Of a DNA stretch of 64,000 nt, positions 24,133-36,566 are shown piece after piece. This stretch comes from Lunularia cruciata (taxonomy: Eukaryota > Streptophyta > Marchantiopsida > Lunulariales > Lunulariaceae), in contig OX419757.1 of NCBI GenBank assembly GCA_948567375.1, positions 15,514,974-15,578,973 of the forward strand, given 5' to 3'. Positions within the stretch are counted from its first letter, which is position 1; each line of letters begins with the position of its first letter. Position numbers and translations under genes: made by a program. Below the pieces are notes generated by a model. That model worked only from the letters and a program-made list of their open reading frames with translations. It did not search any database and was not told where the DNA came from.

Positions 24133-27100
24133 TTGGTATTAGAGCAAGAATGGGATGGATTTAATTTATGGACCACCAAATCCACTTCCACCAAACCATT
24201 GGGATTTTTGTGTCCAAGTACTACCCAAACATCATTTCACACAATTTATCATCTCATGCTTTGGACAAGATTTTTTGCATATGATCACCATATCTGAGGA
24301 ACCCTTGGTGCTTCCGGTTGTAACTTATGGAGAACAATGGACATGTTGCTTCTATTTGTTAATAAATAAGATAGATTAGGGGTGACTTGATAGAGTAGCA
24401 ACCATGGCGGCAATGCTCAAGGTTATCTTTGCTATGCAGCAACAAATCAAGCACCTTACATGATTGTTGGATGAAAGAGAGCTTTGAGGATAGAAGCATG
24501 TAGAGAGAGTACCAATTTGAGAAGGAGAAGATTGAATCCGATTCCCTAAACCCAAGGTATTTGAAGGCAAGAATCTCTCGAGTGCAATGGAGAATTTTGT
24601 GTTTGACTGTGAATGTTACTTTGAAGCTACCAATTTGCAAGATGAGCAAAAATAGATTCTCTTGGCTTCTAGCCAATTGGGTGGAGTAGCAAAGCTATGG
24701 TGGAGATTCCAAGTGGAGCGAGTTGAATGATAAATTTTTGCACCAACCTTGATGTATGCAGAATTCAAGAGTGCAATAATTAGTCGATTCCAAGCTATAA
24801 ATGTCACATGAGCTACACGGGATAGGTTTGCAGAGTTGAAATAGATTGGCTTTGTAAAAAGTTACATCACACAATTCCAAAACACCATCATGCAAATTCC
24901 AAATATACTAGAAGGTGGAGCTCTAGATCGATTTGTGAGGGGCTTGAAGTCAAGAACCAAATAAGAGGTGACCATGCAAGAGCCACAACACTTGGAGGAA
25001 GCCATGTGGTTGGCCAAAATTTTTGATTCCTTGGTTGCAACAACTTGGTCTTGACCTTGACCTCCACAAAACCTACCAATACATTACACACGGGTGGAGG
25101 AGCTAGCACTAATGGAGATTGATGCCATTCAAAGAAGACCACTTGGCGTTGCAGATAGAGAGAAACTATGACAAAATGGGGGTTTTTTTATTGTTGTTCA
25201 ATTGGGACATCGTATCACTAAATATCCACTCAAGAATGGACGACCTCAACAAGTCACACAGATGGAGTTTGTGGAGCAAAAGGTTCAAGGAAATGAGGAA
25301 TCCCAATAGGAGATTTTGAGCCGCCTATTGGGAGCTTGATTAGCTCCAATGGGATTGAAGGCTTGACCTATGCAAGTTTACTTCACTTGCAAGGTTTGGT
25401 ATAATCAAGGTTGTAGGATTTTGGTTGATATTGGAAGTTCAAAGGATTGTATGTCTATGCAAGTAGCAAAGGAATTGGTGTTCCTATCAAGCCAATAATT
25501 AGAAGTAGATTGATGATGGTGGATGGAAGAAAATGTTCTGCATTCCATACCTCATATCATGTTACCTTCAAGATTGGGAAGGAGTATTTGGAGTGTATGA
25601 GGTTTGTAGTGGCACCTCTACACTATAATGTCATTCTAGTACTACCTTAGCTTGAACGCCATAAAGTTCAATTTGATTGGAACAAACAACAAATTCAAGT
25701 ACAACACAAAGGTAGGAATTTCCAATTGGGTTGTCTGGCACCTCTTAGTAAGACACCTAAAAATAGTCAGTCACAAGATGGAAAGTTTCTCGAGATGGTA
25801 GCCATAGAGCAAGCCTTGAAGGGGAATAAGTTCAAAGATGGGAAGTTTACCAAGAAAGCAGCCATGGAGCAAGCTTTGAAGAAAGATGAGTCCTTAGATG
25901 GGAAGTTTGTTAGTGAAGCAGCCATAGAGTAAGCTTTGGAGGAAGATAAGCTGATTGCACAAGAATCATCTGAGAAGGGCCAAGAGCTTCATCAAGCAAT
26001 GGTTGATTAGATGATTCAAGAGTTTGTGGATATGTTTCTGGATGATCTGCCAAATGGATTACCCTCCGATCATGGTATGCCCTTCAAGATTTCTTTATTG
26101 CTACGAAGTACTCCAATGAGTAGACCAATCTATTGGCTCTCACCAAAGGAGTTGGAGGAGTTGCAAAAAACACTTACGGAGTTGTTGGAGAAGTACTTCA
26201 TACGACATAACATCTCTCCTTGGAGAGCATTGGTACTATTTGTTTTGAAGAAGGATGGAACTTCATTTTTGTATTTATTACTATGGGCTAAATAAGCAAA
26301 CAATGAAGAATGCATATCCCTTGCCTTGGATTGATAACTTGCTTGATCAATTGAGTAGAGCATGATACTTTTCCAAGTTGGATATTTGTAGCGGCTATTG
26401 GCAAATCCTCATTGGTAAGGAGGATGTGCAAAAAACTACCTTTTGCATGAGATATGGGCATTTCAAGTGGAGAGTTCTACCCTTTGAGCTCACTAATGCT
26501 CCAGTAATCTTCATGATCAAATGCATCGGGTGCTGGATAGACTATTGGATTGGTACGTGGTGGTGTTCTTGGATGACATCTTAATCTATAGCAAGATAGA
26601 GGCAAAACACGTGAATCATGTACAAGAAGTCCTAAGATGACTACAAAAATGGAAATTTTACTATAAGAAGTCAAAGTGTGCCTTTTAGCAAAAGGAAGTT
26701 AGCTTCTTGGGTCACAAGATCTCATCGGAGGGGATCAAGATGGAAGAGGAGAAAATCAAGGCCATTATTGATTGGCTTACTCCAAAGAATGCTATAGAAG
26801 TACGGGCATTTAATGGATTGGCTAGTTTTTACCAATGGTTCATCCATTATTATGCTCATGTGGTTGCACCATTGACTGACCTCTTGGGGAAGAACTCAAG
26901 CTTCCAATGGACCGCCAAGCACAAAGAAGCATTCAAGAAGTTGAAACATATGATGCCTTCAAGGCCCATTCTTCAACCATATGATCCTCACCAACCATGT
27001 ATGGTTGGTTTTGATGCTTCTAACTTTGCAATTGGAGCCGTGTTGCACATGAAGAGTCAACATCATCAATAAGAGGAATAACTCCAATTTTTTGACATAA

Positions 27101-28702
27101 AACTTGAGTACAAACTAGGTTGGTTTCATGTCATCCTTGATGCTCTATCACGACAACCTGATTTGAAGTCTCTTCCTCTCATCACGGCAGCAATTACAAT
27201 GGTGTCAATTGACTCCAAGGTCCAAAACAAGTTTTGGTCAACTCTATAACAAGATCCCTTCTTCCAAATAGTACATGGTCGTCTTACAATAGCAAAAAGG
27301 AGTACAACACCTTCTCCTTGAAGAAAGGCCTTCTATTCCATGAGGACTAGATCTATGTTCAAGCCAAAGGTGATCTCCAACTTGTATGCCTACAAGAAGC
27401 CCATGATTTACCTATAGCTGGTCACATGGGTGTGGACAAGACCTTGGGTACCCTCCAACACTGATGGTGGTGGCCCAACATGACATGAGATGTTCAAGAG
27501 TTTCTTTGATTGTGTGAGAGCTACCAACGTTACAGGGCCAACAACCAAAAGCCGAGTGGACTCCTTCAACCACTCCCCATTCCATCTGCTTGATGGGAAC
27601 ATGTGAGCTTGGATCTCATCACATCCTTGCCCAACACAAAGCAAGGAAACATAGGAATCGTGGTGTTTGTAGATAAAGTTAGTAAGCAAATCCACTTGGC
27701 CCCAACCTTTGGTACCGTAGATGCTCCAACCTTAGCACAAATCTACTTTGACAATGTCTTCAAGCATCATGGGATGCCACGTGTACTCATCTCTAACTGT
27801 GATCCTCGTTTCACCAAGAAATTTTGGCAAGCACTCTTCTAGATACTCGACACCAAGCTTGCTTTGTCCACTGCCTATCATCCTCAGACTGATAGAAAAA
27901 CCAAATGTGTAATTTGTACCTTGGAGGATATGTTGTGTGCCTTTGTCAATGTTGACCATACTAATTGGGATGAATGTCTTCCAGTTGTAGAATTTGCCTA
28001 TAATCATTCCAAACAGGAAAGCACTGGATTTTCTCCTTTCTTTCTCAATTTTGGCCAAGATCCGCTTGTTCCATATTCTCTTCTTGCTCCTCCTCCATCT
28101 TAGGTCCCTCATACTTCAACCTTCTTGAACACCATATCCCAATCTCTCTAACAAGCCAAATCTCACCTCCTTGTTGCTCAGAATTTTCAGAAATAATATG
28201 CGGGCCACCATCGTTGTGATCTCACCTTTGAAGTTGGTGATAAAGTCATGCTATCCTCTGGTAACCTACCCCTCCCACTTGATACCCAAGTTTTTAAACT
28301 TGCTCTAATTGGATATGACCCTTTGATGTCAACCAAATCATCTCTCTTGTTGCTTATTGCCTTGCCTTACCTTGTCATATGCACATCCACCCTATCTTTC
28401 ACATTTCCGAGTTGAAACCCTTTGTTCCTAACCCATCTTCTTTTTCCTCTTGTGTCCAACCTCCTCCTCCTCCCATCCCTATCTATGATCATGAGGAGTA
28501 TGAAGTTGATTGTATCCTTACACGTTGCCACATTCAATAAGGACGCCAATAACATATGGAGTACAAGGTCCTTTGGAAAGGGTATCCCCTTCAGGATGCC
28601 ACATAGGAACCTCTTTCTCACCTCTAGAATGCATAAATGGCCATCCAAGAGTTTGATGCTTCAATGGCAACAAGGACGTCACCAACTAGCGGTGGGGAAA
28701 TA

Positions 28703-29128
28703 TGTAACAATATGGAGTTTAGCAACGTAGTTAGTAAGGCTAATGAAGTAGAGAATAAACCAAATTAGCCTAGAATATTCTAGAAGTATCTAGGAAGCTT
28801 CTTGGGAAGTTTCCCAACTAGCTTAACTTGCACCCCAAGTAGGTAGCTTCTAGAAGGAAGCTTCTATAAGCTTCCAACTAGCTTAGCTTGCACGCCAAGT
28901 AAACGGCTTGTAGAAGAAAGCTTCTTGAGAAGCTTCCGGGTTAACTTGGCTTGCTCTCTAAGAAAGCAACTCAAGGAAGTTTCTTGAGAAGTTTCTCAAG
29001 AGCCTTGTATGCTGCATGTAAATACCAAAGCCAAAACTCATGCTAAGCATTTGGAGTTTTTGCACATTCAAGTGTCCCTATGTGAGCTTCCATTCTCCTT
29101 TTTCTCTCCTTGGTCTCAGTCTTTTACA
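28703..29128 (+). repeat. 3' LTR of family A copy 2
   Basis: 426 bp, starting TGTAACAATATGG and ending GTCTTTTACA, preceded by the purine tract and followed by the TCATA target duplication. The U3 contains several GAAGCTTC and TTCTAGAA boxes. Confidence 0.9.
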
Positions 29129-30018
29129 TCATAGGTACAACTTTGCTTGAATCAATTTTCTCTTTGCATGTTTGTTTACTATACAAAAAAATTGCATTTA
29201 GTTGTTCAAGATCATAGCATTACATTACATTATATATACTAATGTTAATAAAATTAGCAACAACTATTGCTAACTTTACTTTGTTTCAACCATGTTGTCA
29301 TTGAATTTTAACAATTCTTAGATTTCTAATCAAGCTTGAACCATTGGCTTACCTTCTCATGTGAGTACTTACTTAGGACTTAGGGTAGATTATTGGTGTA
29401 GTTTAGTGTTCTTGGATGATGGTTCACTCATCTAATGGTTTAATTATCCATGGAGATTCTAGTGGAATTTAGCTAATATTTAGAGGTTTATGTCTCATAG
29501 ATTTTATATTGGTCATGATCGTACAAAAGATCAATACTAGATCCAAGAATAAGCTCAAAGTTTAAAGTATCATTCTTAAATCCTCATTATTCTTTATATT
29601 GGTAGATAGCCATAATATTGGTCTCAAAATCTACCTCAATCCTCAAAGTGATTGGGATCATGATTGGATCCAAGCTAACCTTAGAGACCATCCACTCATA
29701 TGTGGTTCTAGATTACATGACACTTATCACCTCACTTAGTGTTTAAGAATTATCTCATAATTAAAAACCAAAATTTCAAACCTTCATCAAATGTGATCAA
29801 TCTGAATCTTATTTGCAAGTTCCTATCAAAGACTTTCTAATAATACCAAGAGATCCAACTTTATGCATTATAGTAAGTAGGTAGGATCCTCTATATATAT
29901 GAGGTATTTTAAGTTGTATGAGTCAAGTTAATTTGGGGTCTAATCACAAACTCATATAACTCTTTCCACTCCATTCCATTTTACATAAAATATCATTATG
30001 CTCCAACATTTAAGTCCT

Positions 30019-30021
<3 letters not shown>

Positions 30022-30074
<53 letters not shown>
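30022..30074. repeat. (TA)n microsatellite
   Basis: About 26 uninterrupted TA units. Confidence 0.97.
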
Positions 30075-30078
<4 letters not shown>

Positions 30079-31298
30079 ACAAAATTACGTGTAGGTTTGA
30101 GATATGAGATCTTATATCCCAATCTTCAAGTTCTCTTCTCAAATTGAGCAATAAAGATCTATACAAACCCTTGTTGACATAAGTAAGATGTGAGTATAAC
30201 AATGTAGAATCTCTTGAGCCTAGTGAGATTTATGCTTCATTTACTATAAACTCAATGTTGTCCTTTCTAGTTAGTTAAAATCAGATTGTACCACCAAGAT
30301 ATTCGCAAATTTCATTTTTTTACCTATCTTATACCTTGTATCTATTAACATATATATATATTCTTTCATGAAGTGACAATAAAGTATTATGAAGATCTAG
30401 TGGAGCTCAAGAGACACCTTTGAATTCCAAAATATTTTTTTTTTGTATCGCTTAGACTTCTTAAGTGATATTTTTGGTGCAGGATTCATTATATTTCTTC
30501 TCAAGTGCTCAAAGGGGTGCTTAGTTTAGCATTAGAATCAATATTTGGATTATTAGACTAGAAAAATTTGGTGCTACACAACATCCCAATTGTACACCAT
30601 ATTAAAGACAAATAAGTTTAATTAATGAAAAGAAACTAACATATGCTTGTTTTTGAATATGCTTTGATCTAGTATAAAACCAATATGTTGCTAGCACACT
30701 ACACTTAACAAATTTTCCTTCACTTTATTTGTAATGAACTTGCTAATTATTTGTAACATATAAGAAATAAGAAGACTGTAAGTACACCAAAATTACCAAA
30801 ATCCTTTCATTCTATTTACAATGAACTTGCTAATTATTATCTTACACATGAGAACTAGCCAGATTTGTGCCTACTTTTTTGGAATATTTCTATCTCCTTC
30901 TTATGCTAATGTTCACCTTAGTCCAAGGAATCCAATATTCTTATAAATGAACATAAATGAAATTGATGATTATTATGAGATAATAATCATCAATATAAGA
31001 TAGAATTATTTGTAGTTACTTATTAGTTATCTCATCAAACCCATCAATTTTTCAATAACCATAATCACTTAAGACCAAAATCCCAAAGAACAAGGAGGGA
31101 GGATGAAAGAGAAGAAATGGACTAAGAATTGATAGGATTAACTCAAATGCTAAAGATGAACTAAGGCCATGTTATGTATATTGAAATGTGTACAAGCTTG
31201 CTTTCTAAAATAGTTTAGCAAGTAACTTCCCAAGAAAGTTACTCAACTCTTAAGAAGATTTCTCAACGCCTTACATCATAAAGGGTTTCAAATAGAAA

Positions 31299-31407
31299 AA
31301 AGGCGACCGCGTAGGAAAAACAAAGGATGGGAAGACCCATCAAGCCATACAAGGGAGAGACAAAAAAGGTAACATGGGGCTAAGCCCCAATAGAGTCTAT
31401 ATGAGAA
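31299..31407 (-). mobile_element. 5'-truncated 3' tail of the R2-like element with target duplication
   Basis: The minus strand reads GACTCTATTGGGGCTTAGCC, then TTGATGGGTCTTCCCATCC, ending GCGGTCGCC and a short T-rich tail. It matches the 3' ends at 51,694 and 60,514. It is flanked by ATAAAGGGTTTC (31,278-31,289) and ATAAAAGGTTTC (31,408-31,419), a 12-bp near-perfect target duplication. This is the footprint of target-primed reverse transcription that stopped early. Confidence 0.8.
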
Positions 31408-31763
31408 ATAAAAGGTTTCTAGGTATCTTTAAAACATTCTTTTATAAAAATTTCCTAGGTGCTTTTTTAGAATATCTTTTTGAAATTTGTAGTGATTTAA
31501 ATGCCAAATTTTACAAAATTATTATGGTAAATTCTTATACTATAAAAATATATTTCACTAGTATATCTAGCTCTTTTCTTCCTTGCTTCTTATTTAGAAC
31601 ATTTGAATCTTTGGTCAAATCCATAGTTCAATGAGAGCTAAGATTTGGTTCAAATTTTACAAATTCTATGCAACAATAGTATCCTTTGCAAAGAGTGCTT
31701 AGTAGAATCTTTTATCTGCACAAGAATCTGATCCTTGTCTTTCAATAAATATCCACAACCAAC

Positions 31764-31765
<2 letters not shown>

Positions 31766-31816
<51 letters not shown>
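31766..31816. repeat. (TA)n microsatellite
   Basis: About 25 uninterrupted TA units. Confidence 0.97.
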
Positions 31817-31818
<2 letters not shown>

Positions 31819-32202
31819 GGCTTTAATTCACAAGTAAAAGTATCAAAATTTTAATTGATTCTTGCAAATGCTTGGTTTTATCTTGTAAGTAGAAGTATAA
31901 ATTGAAGCCGTTCCAAAATTTAGGGGACATTCAAACTTCTTGTGCCAACTTGTAGATAATTAGATCTGTGCTATTAAAGGCACTCCTTTTATTGATTTGC
32001 ATGACGAGTCATTTATAATATCGACTGGGAGAGCTAATCCATTTTATGGTGGAAGGTTATTTGAGCAGACTTTTGCTACCTTGCGTGTCATTCATCATCA
32101 ACCACACCCTTGGTTCAGGTTATTGTTATACAATCCTTGACCATCACTTCTCATCAATATCATAATGTATTTCAGTTTCTTAATGCTTAGAATAAATGTA
32201 TA

Positions 32203-32254
32203 TTTTTTTAATCTAGTTTAGAATAATATATTATTCTAAACTAGATTAAAAAAA
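32203..32254. repeat. 52-bp perfect palindrome
   Basis: Two 26-base arms mirror each other exactly around 32,228/32,229 (arm core AATCTAGTTTAGAATAAT). No spacer separates them, so the DNA could extrude a cruciform. No flanking target duplication was identified. Confidence 0.93.
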
Positions 32255-35200
32255 ACAAAAAAATTATAGGTTTATATAAGATTATTCATTTGTAAATCTT
32301 GATTTTTGATTGGAGTCTCCTCATGTCTTATCCTCTTAAGAATTTAAAAATATAAGAGAGAATGAAAAATATCTGAATGTAAGGAGAGGAAAGTTATTAG
32401 AATGTTATATTATATATTCCGGAGAATGAACCATTGACTTCATCAAAAAATTTCTCTATAAAATCAAGAACATCAAACAGATATATGTTGATGAATCATT
32501 ATTGTCAATTATTTTCAAATACCTCAATCATTTACCGGTTTGTTTTTCTCTTCAGAATTTTGAATATTTAAAGTCTACATGATTAAATTAATGCATAAGT
32601 ACTACATGCTGGACATCACAACAGAATCGATCATATAAAATTACTTTTGTAATAAATTTTGGGGAAAGAATACCCCTGTAGATTAGGTATGCAAGAACAT
32701 GAGATTCATGCTAGATACTCGCAGAAAAGCTATTGAGGGCAATTTTATGATAAAATATTAAAAAAATAGAGAAAACGAATTTTATAGGATTTTATTTCAA
32801 TTTTATAGCAGTTTAGTTTATAAAATAAATAAAAACTCAAGTATCCAAGCTATTGTGTAAGAGGTCGTAGCTTTTTAAGTCAATACTTTGCGGGGAACAA
32901 CAATTATACGACGTCTCCAGTATTGTTATGATTAAAGAAGAGGTGCTTTAGTCCACTATAGGAAGATCTATATAGCATATAGGAAGATCAAAAGTATTGT
33001 GATCTCTACAAAGTTTCAGGAAAGTTAAAGGAAGCATTAAAACCTTTTGTTTCTAAACTTTCCTTTTCCCCGTTCTAAGAAAAATCCATTTGCACTAAAA
33101 TATATCCTCAGATCGTTTATTAAACTCTATAGAATCTATGGGATTGCTGTTGGATAAAGCTGAAATTATCTCAGAAAAGGAAGACTTTGTGTATACGTGC
33201 ATGAAAAGAACACAATGAAACTTCTCAAAATAAATGCACTATTACTCAATATTAGCTAGTGAGATATGTACACATTAGCACATATGAAGATCCTACTACA
33301 AGCAAAAGCTAAGGGTTTCACTGCTATATGTTCCTTACTAGTGGAGAAAGGTGTGGTAATAACTTCAGCACACTCTTTGCACCATATTTCAACCAAAAAG
33401 AAGAAGAAGAATATCAAAGATTTGTAGCTATATTTGTGCTTATTTGAAACATTGTATTATTATTTTTCCAGCAATGGCTACTGAATTTCCATTTCTAAAG
33501 CGAAATGAAGAAAATATTGACCACTGAAATACATAAAATTATTCACTTACTGCTCTTGAAAGTGAAGGAAAACTCATGAGCAGAAAAGTTTACATACCCC
33601 CTTTCTCATTCAATCATCTGATTTCTTGATTGACTTTATTCTCCTAATATAATAGTCCGTTGGGATCTTCATCATTTTCCACATTGGTCCGTGTGATCTC
33701 TTAAACTCCAGTAGTATTCCAAGCGAGATATTTACACACTCATTCTCTGACTTTTAATTCTTCAGATGCATATCTCCTCAATCATTTCAAGCTCACCCAA
33801 ATCTGCCTTTCAAGCACAATTGTCAGTCAAATAGAACTTTCTGCACGAAGTGAGTAAAATAGTATTAATCTATCATAGGCACAAACCAGCCTATATAAAA
33901 GCGGATAGATAAAGATAGATAACGTCATTATGGTGTTACTTGGATCTAACCTCCGACACTTCCCAAGAGTTCACAACAAGTTGATAAATAAATTGGCAAG
34001 GAGAAAGAATATTAATCGAGTGATACTAGCAAATACAGGATATTTACTGCCAATTAATCTCAGGTGAAAAGTTAGGTTGTGCGATAATTGTTTTAAGCCA
34101 CGTTTGGTTTCCTTATAGAAATAAAGATATGGATAGATAACCGAAGTTAATGGTTAATGGTAATGCTTTTTACCACCATCAAGTCTTATTTCCAAAGACA
34201 CGTATAATTTAATTTCCCTCAATGCCCACGGCCAACTTAGGGTCAGAGGGGATATGGATGCAAGAATTTATTAGAATTTGGACACTTAAACGTGAGATTT
34301 TTTTTAATTATGTGAAAGATATAAAAGATTGTTTCTTTATTCGCTCTGTCAGAATGCGAATATTTTCTCGATACTTCTCAGACCATTACTACATTCAGGT
34401 TTAGCAAAGATGATAATTTATTTTGCACCGTTTTCATATCTGAGTGTTGAAGATCGATTTAGAGTTCCGGGACTGCGCTTGTAACTTCAAGATGAGACAC
34501 AACGTTATCTCTAGACATTAGATGCTATATATTAGTATCTAATGTTTTAGGTGAAAAAGTTAAACACTACGGTGTTTTCTTACTACGTAATGATCAAACG
34601 ACCATCATGGCCTTGTGTTGGGTTTAATATCCGTAATATATATACGGCTCGATTTATAGCATAAATGAATATAATCAAATTAGCTTTCTACACAGAGTAT
34701 AGTGTTGGAATAGTCCTTTTTGTCCTTAGAATCTCAAAGCATTTTGCTTTGGTGTGCCTAGAAATGATGTTAAATGCAAAACTTTGACTTTGGGTTTGGA
34801 AGAAAGATTTAAAAGTGCAGGACTAATTGTAATGATAAAGTGATCATGAACGATGAGACATGATAAGTACTTCACCCTTATACTAATGGAGTTCTAAGTC
34901 TTGAATTGACTATTAAGTTCCTATAGCCAACCATATTTAGTTTGGGTCAAGCTTGCTTTAAGAATCAGCTAGTTTCTTAGATTGATTATTAGTTCTTATG
35001 ACAAAAGGATATCCTCAAAGTTCCACTTCAGTGGATTCCTCAATCTTGTCGAAGACGAAAGAATATATATGCATAACGTGGTAACAACAAAAAGCTTTGG
35101 AACCTTGGCCTCTCAGCAATCATGAAATGCACCATGGCAGTTGAAAACCAATCCTATCTAGAAAGCGATAAATTTAGGTGCAACGTAGTGTACTCTCAAA

Positions 35201-35273
35201 GAATGTTCTGTTCTCAACTTTGGCGGTTGAGAAAATCAACCGGTCACTAGCTCACTCAAGCTATGGATCCAGT

Positions 35274-35412
35274 GAGCCATGTCTACCCAAGAAGTTGGAG
35301 AAAAAGCAAAGCAGTACAGGACAGGAACAGCAAAGCAGTGGCGTAGATCATATGACTCCCAGGGGAGCCATGTCTACACAAGAAGTTGAAGAAAAAGCAA
35401 AGCAGTATAGGA
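35274..35412. repeat. Direct duplication of ~48 bp, 91 bp apart
   Basis: GAGCCATGTCTACCCAAGAA at 35,274 recurs as GAGCCATGTCTACACAAGAA at 35,365. The match extends through a purine-rich tract for about 48 bp. Confidence 0.85.
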
Positions 35413-36474
35413 TAGAAAGAGCAAAAGCAGTAGGAGTACTCGGTACAGTAGTTCTGGTGGTGACAGGTGATGGGATGGATGTGAAGAGGGTAAAAGAATG
35501 AAATGTGATAAATATCTGTCATCTGTGGTGGTGTAGTAGAAGTGGTGCCGATCGCCAGATGACATAACAGTTGGAGATTATATTGCATGTTAATGTTGAC
35601 ATCAGATGACGATCGATGAAAAGCAAAGGCACAGGACAAGCAGAGGAAAGAGGAGGAGGAGGGGGAGGGCAATAAGTGGTGGTATGCAGGGGAAGAAGAG
35701 TCAGAAACTCGTGCAGAGAAGAGATGTGATTTTGATGAGTCCCACGAGAAACAGCGTTCTGATTGGGCTGCGCTTTTGTTTGCAGGAAGTGCAGGCGTCC
35801 CTTTCTGTTGATTCGGGGATTGTTGCTCTGTGGAGTTGAGTAACGAACTGGGTTGGTTTCGCTCAGGGTAAGGAAAGGAAAGGAAGGAAAAGAAAGAGAA
35901 ACATAAAAGGTCTGGACCGGCCTGTGGTGGACTGGAGTCAGTGGACAAGGCAGAGAGGAAGAGAATATTCGTAGCTGGGCAGGTGTGTGGGGAAGTTGAG
36001 GTGTTGCAGGAGAGGAGAAGGAAAGTGCATGTGCTTCTCTGAGGCGAAGCTAAATTTGGTTGCTTCAGCTTTCTTTTCAAGATTCGAGAACAGCAGCAGA
36101 GAGGCACATGAGTTTGACCTGTAGTAGGCAGTCAGTTACACGAGAGCTTTTATCCTCAGAAGGAAGTGGAGAAGATTGGGTTGCATTTCTTTGTCGGTTT
36201 GGGAATTAGGAATGAGAAGTGGTGGAACCGGGGTGGATGAGATGAGAGTTGAACTAGTCGTATGGGAGGACCAAGGTAGATCAACGCCACGTCTGTCCTT
36301 GATGGTGGACTTGGGGGAAGCCCGAGGAAAAGACGAGGGACAATATCACGAAATAGTGGGGGATGTGATAGTAGCACAGGATGTTGTACTGTTTAGAGGC
36401 TTGCATTCTCTACAACCTGAGCCAACAGGAATCTCTGTGCCTGAAAGGTAACGTGTTGCTTGGTACTGTAGCCA

Positions 36475-36566
36475 CAGACAGATCCACAATCCCCACTACT
36501 CTCACGGATCATCCAATCTGCAGACAGACCCACATCCCCCACTACTTTCACGCATCATCCAATCTG
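36475..36566. repeat. Tandem 46-bp duplication
   Basis: Two adjoining 46-bp units (36,475-36,520 and 36,521-36,566) both begin CAGACAGA and end ATCATCCAATCTG, with a few differences. ACTGTAGCC flanks the pair on both sides. Confidence 0.9.

Larger units (their letters stand above)
23767..29128 (+). mobile_element. Ty3-type chromovirus LTR retrotransposon, family A copy 2
   Basis: Complete in structure on the plus strand. The 5' LTR is 23,767-24,132, the primer site TTGGTATTAGAGC is at 24,133-24,145, the purine tract at 28,691-28,702 and the 3' LTR 28,703-29,128. A perfect target duplication TCATA lies at 23,762-23,766 and 29,129-29,133. Parts in order: gag (about 24,150-25,320), protease (about 25,380-25,660), reverse transcriptase (about 26,050-26,700), RNase H (about 26,800-27,100, shortened), integrase (about 27,290-28,100) and a chromodomain-like end (about 28,480-28,690). 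The coding part is heavily broken, with a few dozen interruptions. The LTRs differ at about 46 of 366 aligned positions (near 12.6%), roughly five million years at 1.3e-8 per site per year, so it is much older than copy 1. Confidence 0.9.
29134..34999. other. AT-rich intergenic DNA with simple repeats
   Basis: About 5.9 kb without a recognisable gene. It contains TA runs at about 30,022-30,074 and 31,766-31,816, a short hairpin (14-bp arms) at 30,962-30,994, the R2-like tail at 31,299-31,407 and a perfect palindrome at 32,203-32,254. All open frames are short and chance-like. Confidence 0.5.

Noticed and set aside
31170-31290. Sequence resembling a decayed family A LTR (CTTAAGAAGATTTCTCAACG)
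   Set aside because: Similarity is short and patchy with no boundaries; too weak to list as an LTR.
35283-36107. 274-codon minus-strand frame, Ser/Leu/Phe-rich
   Set aside because: It is the complement of a purine-rich plus-strand leader-like region, has no domain or compositional sign of a protein, and overlaps duplicated sequence.
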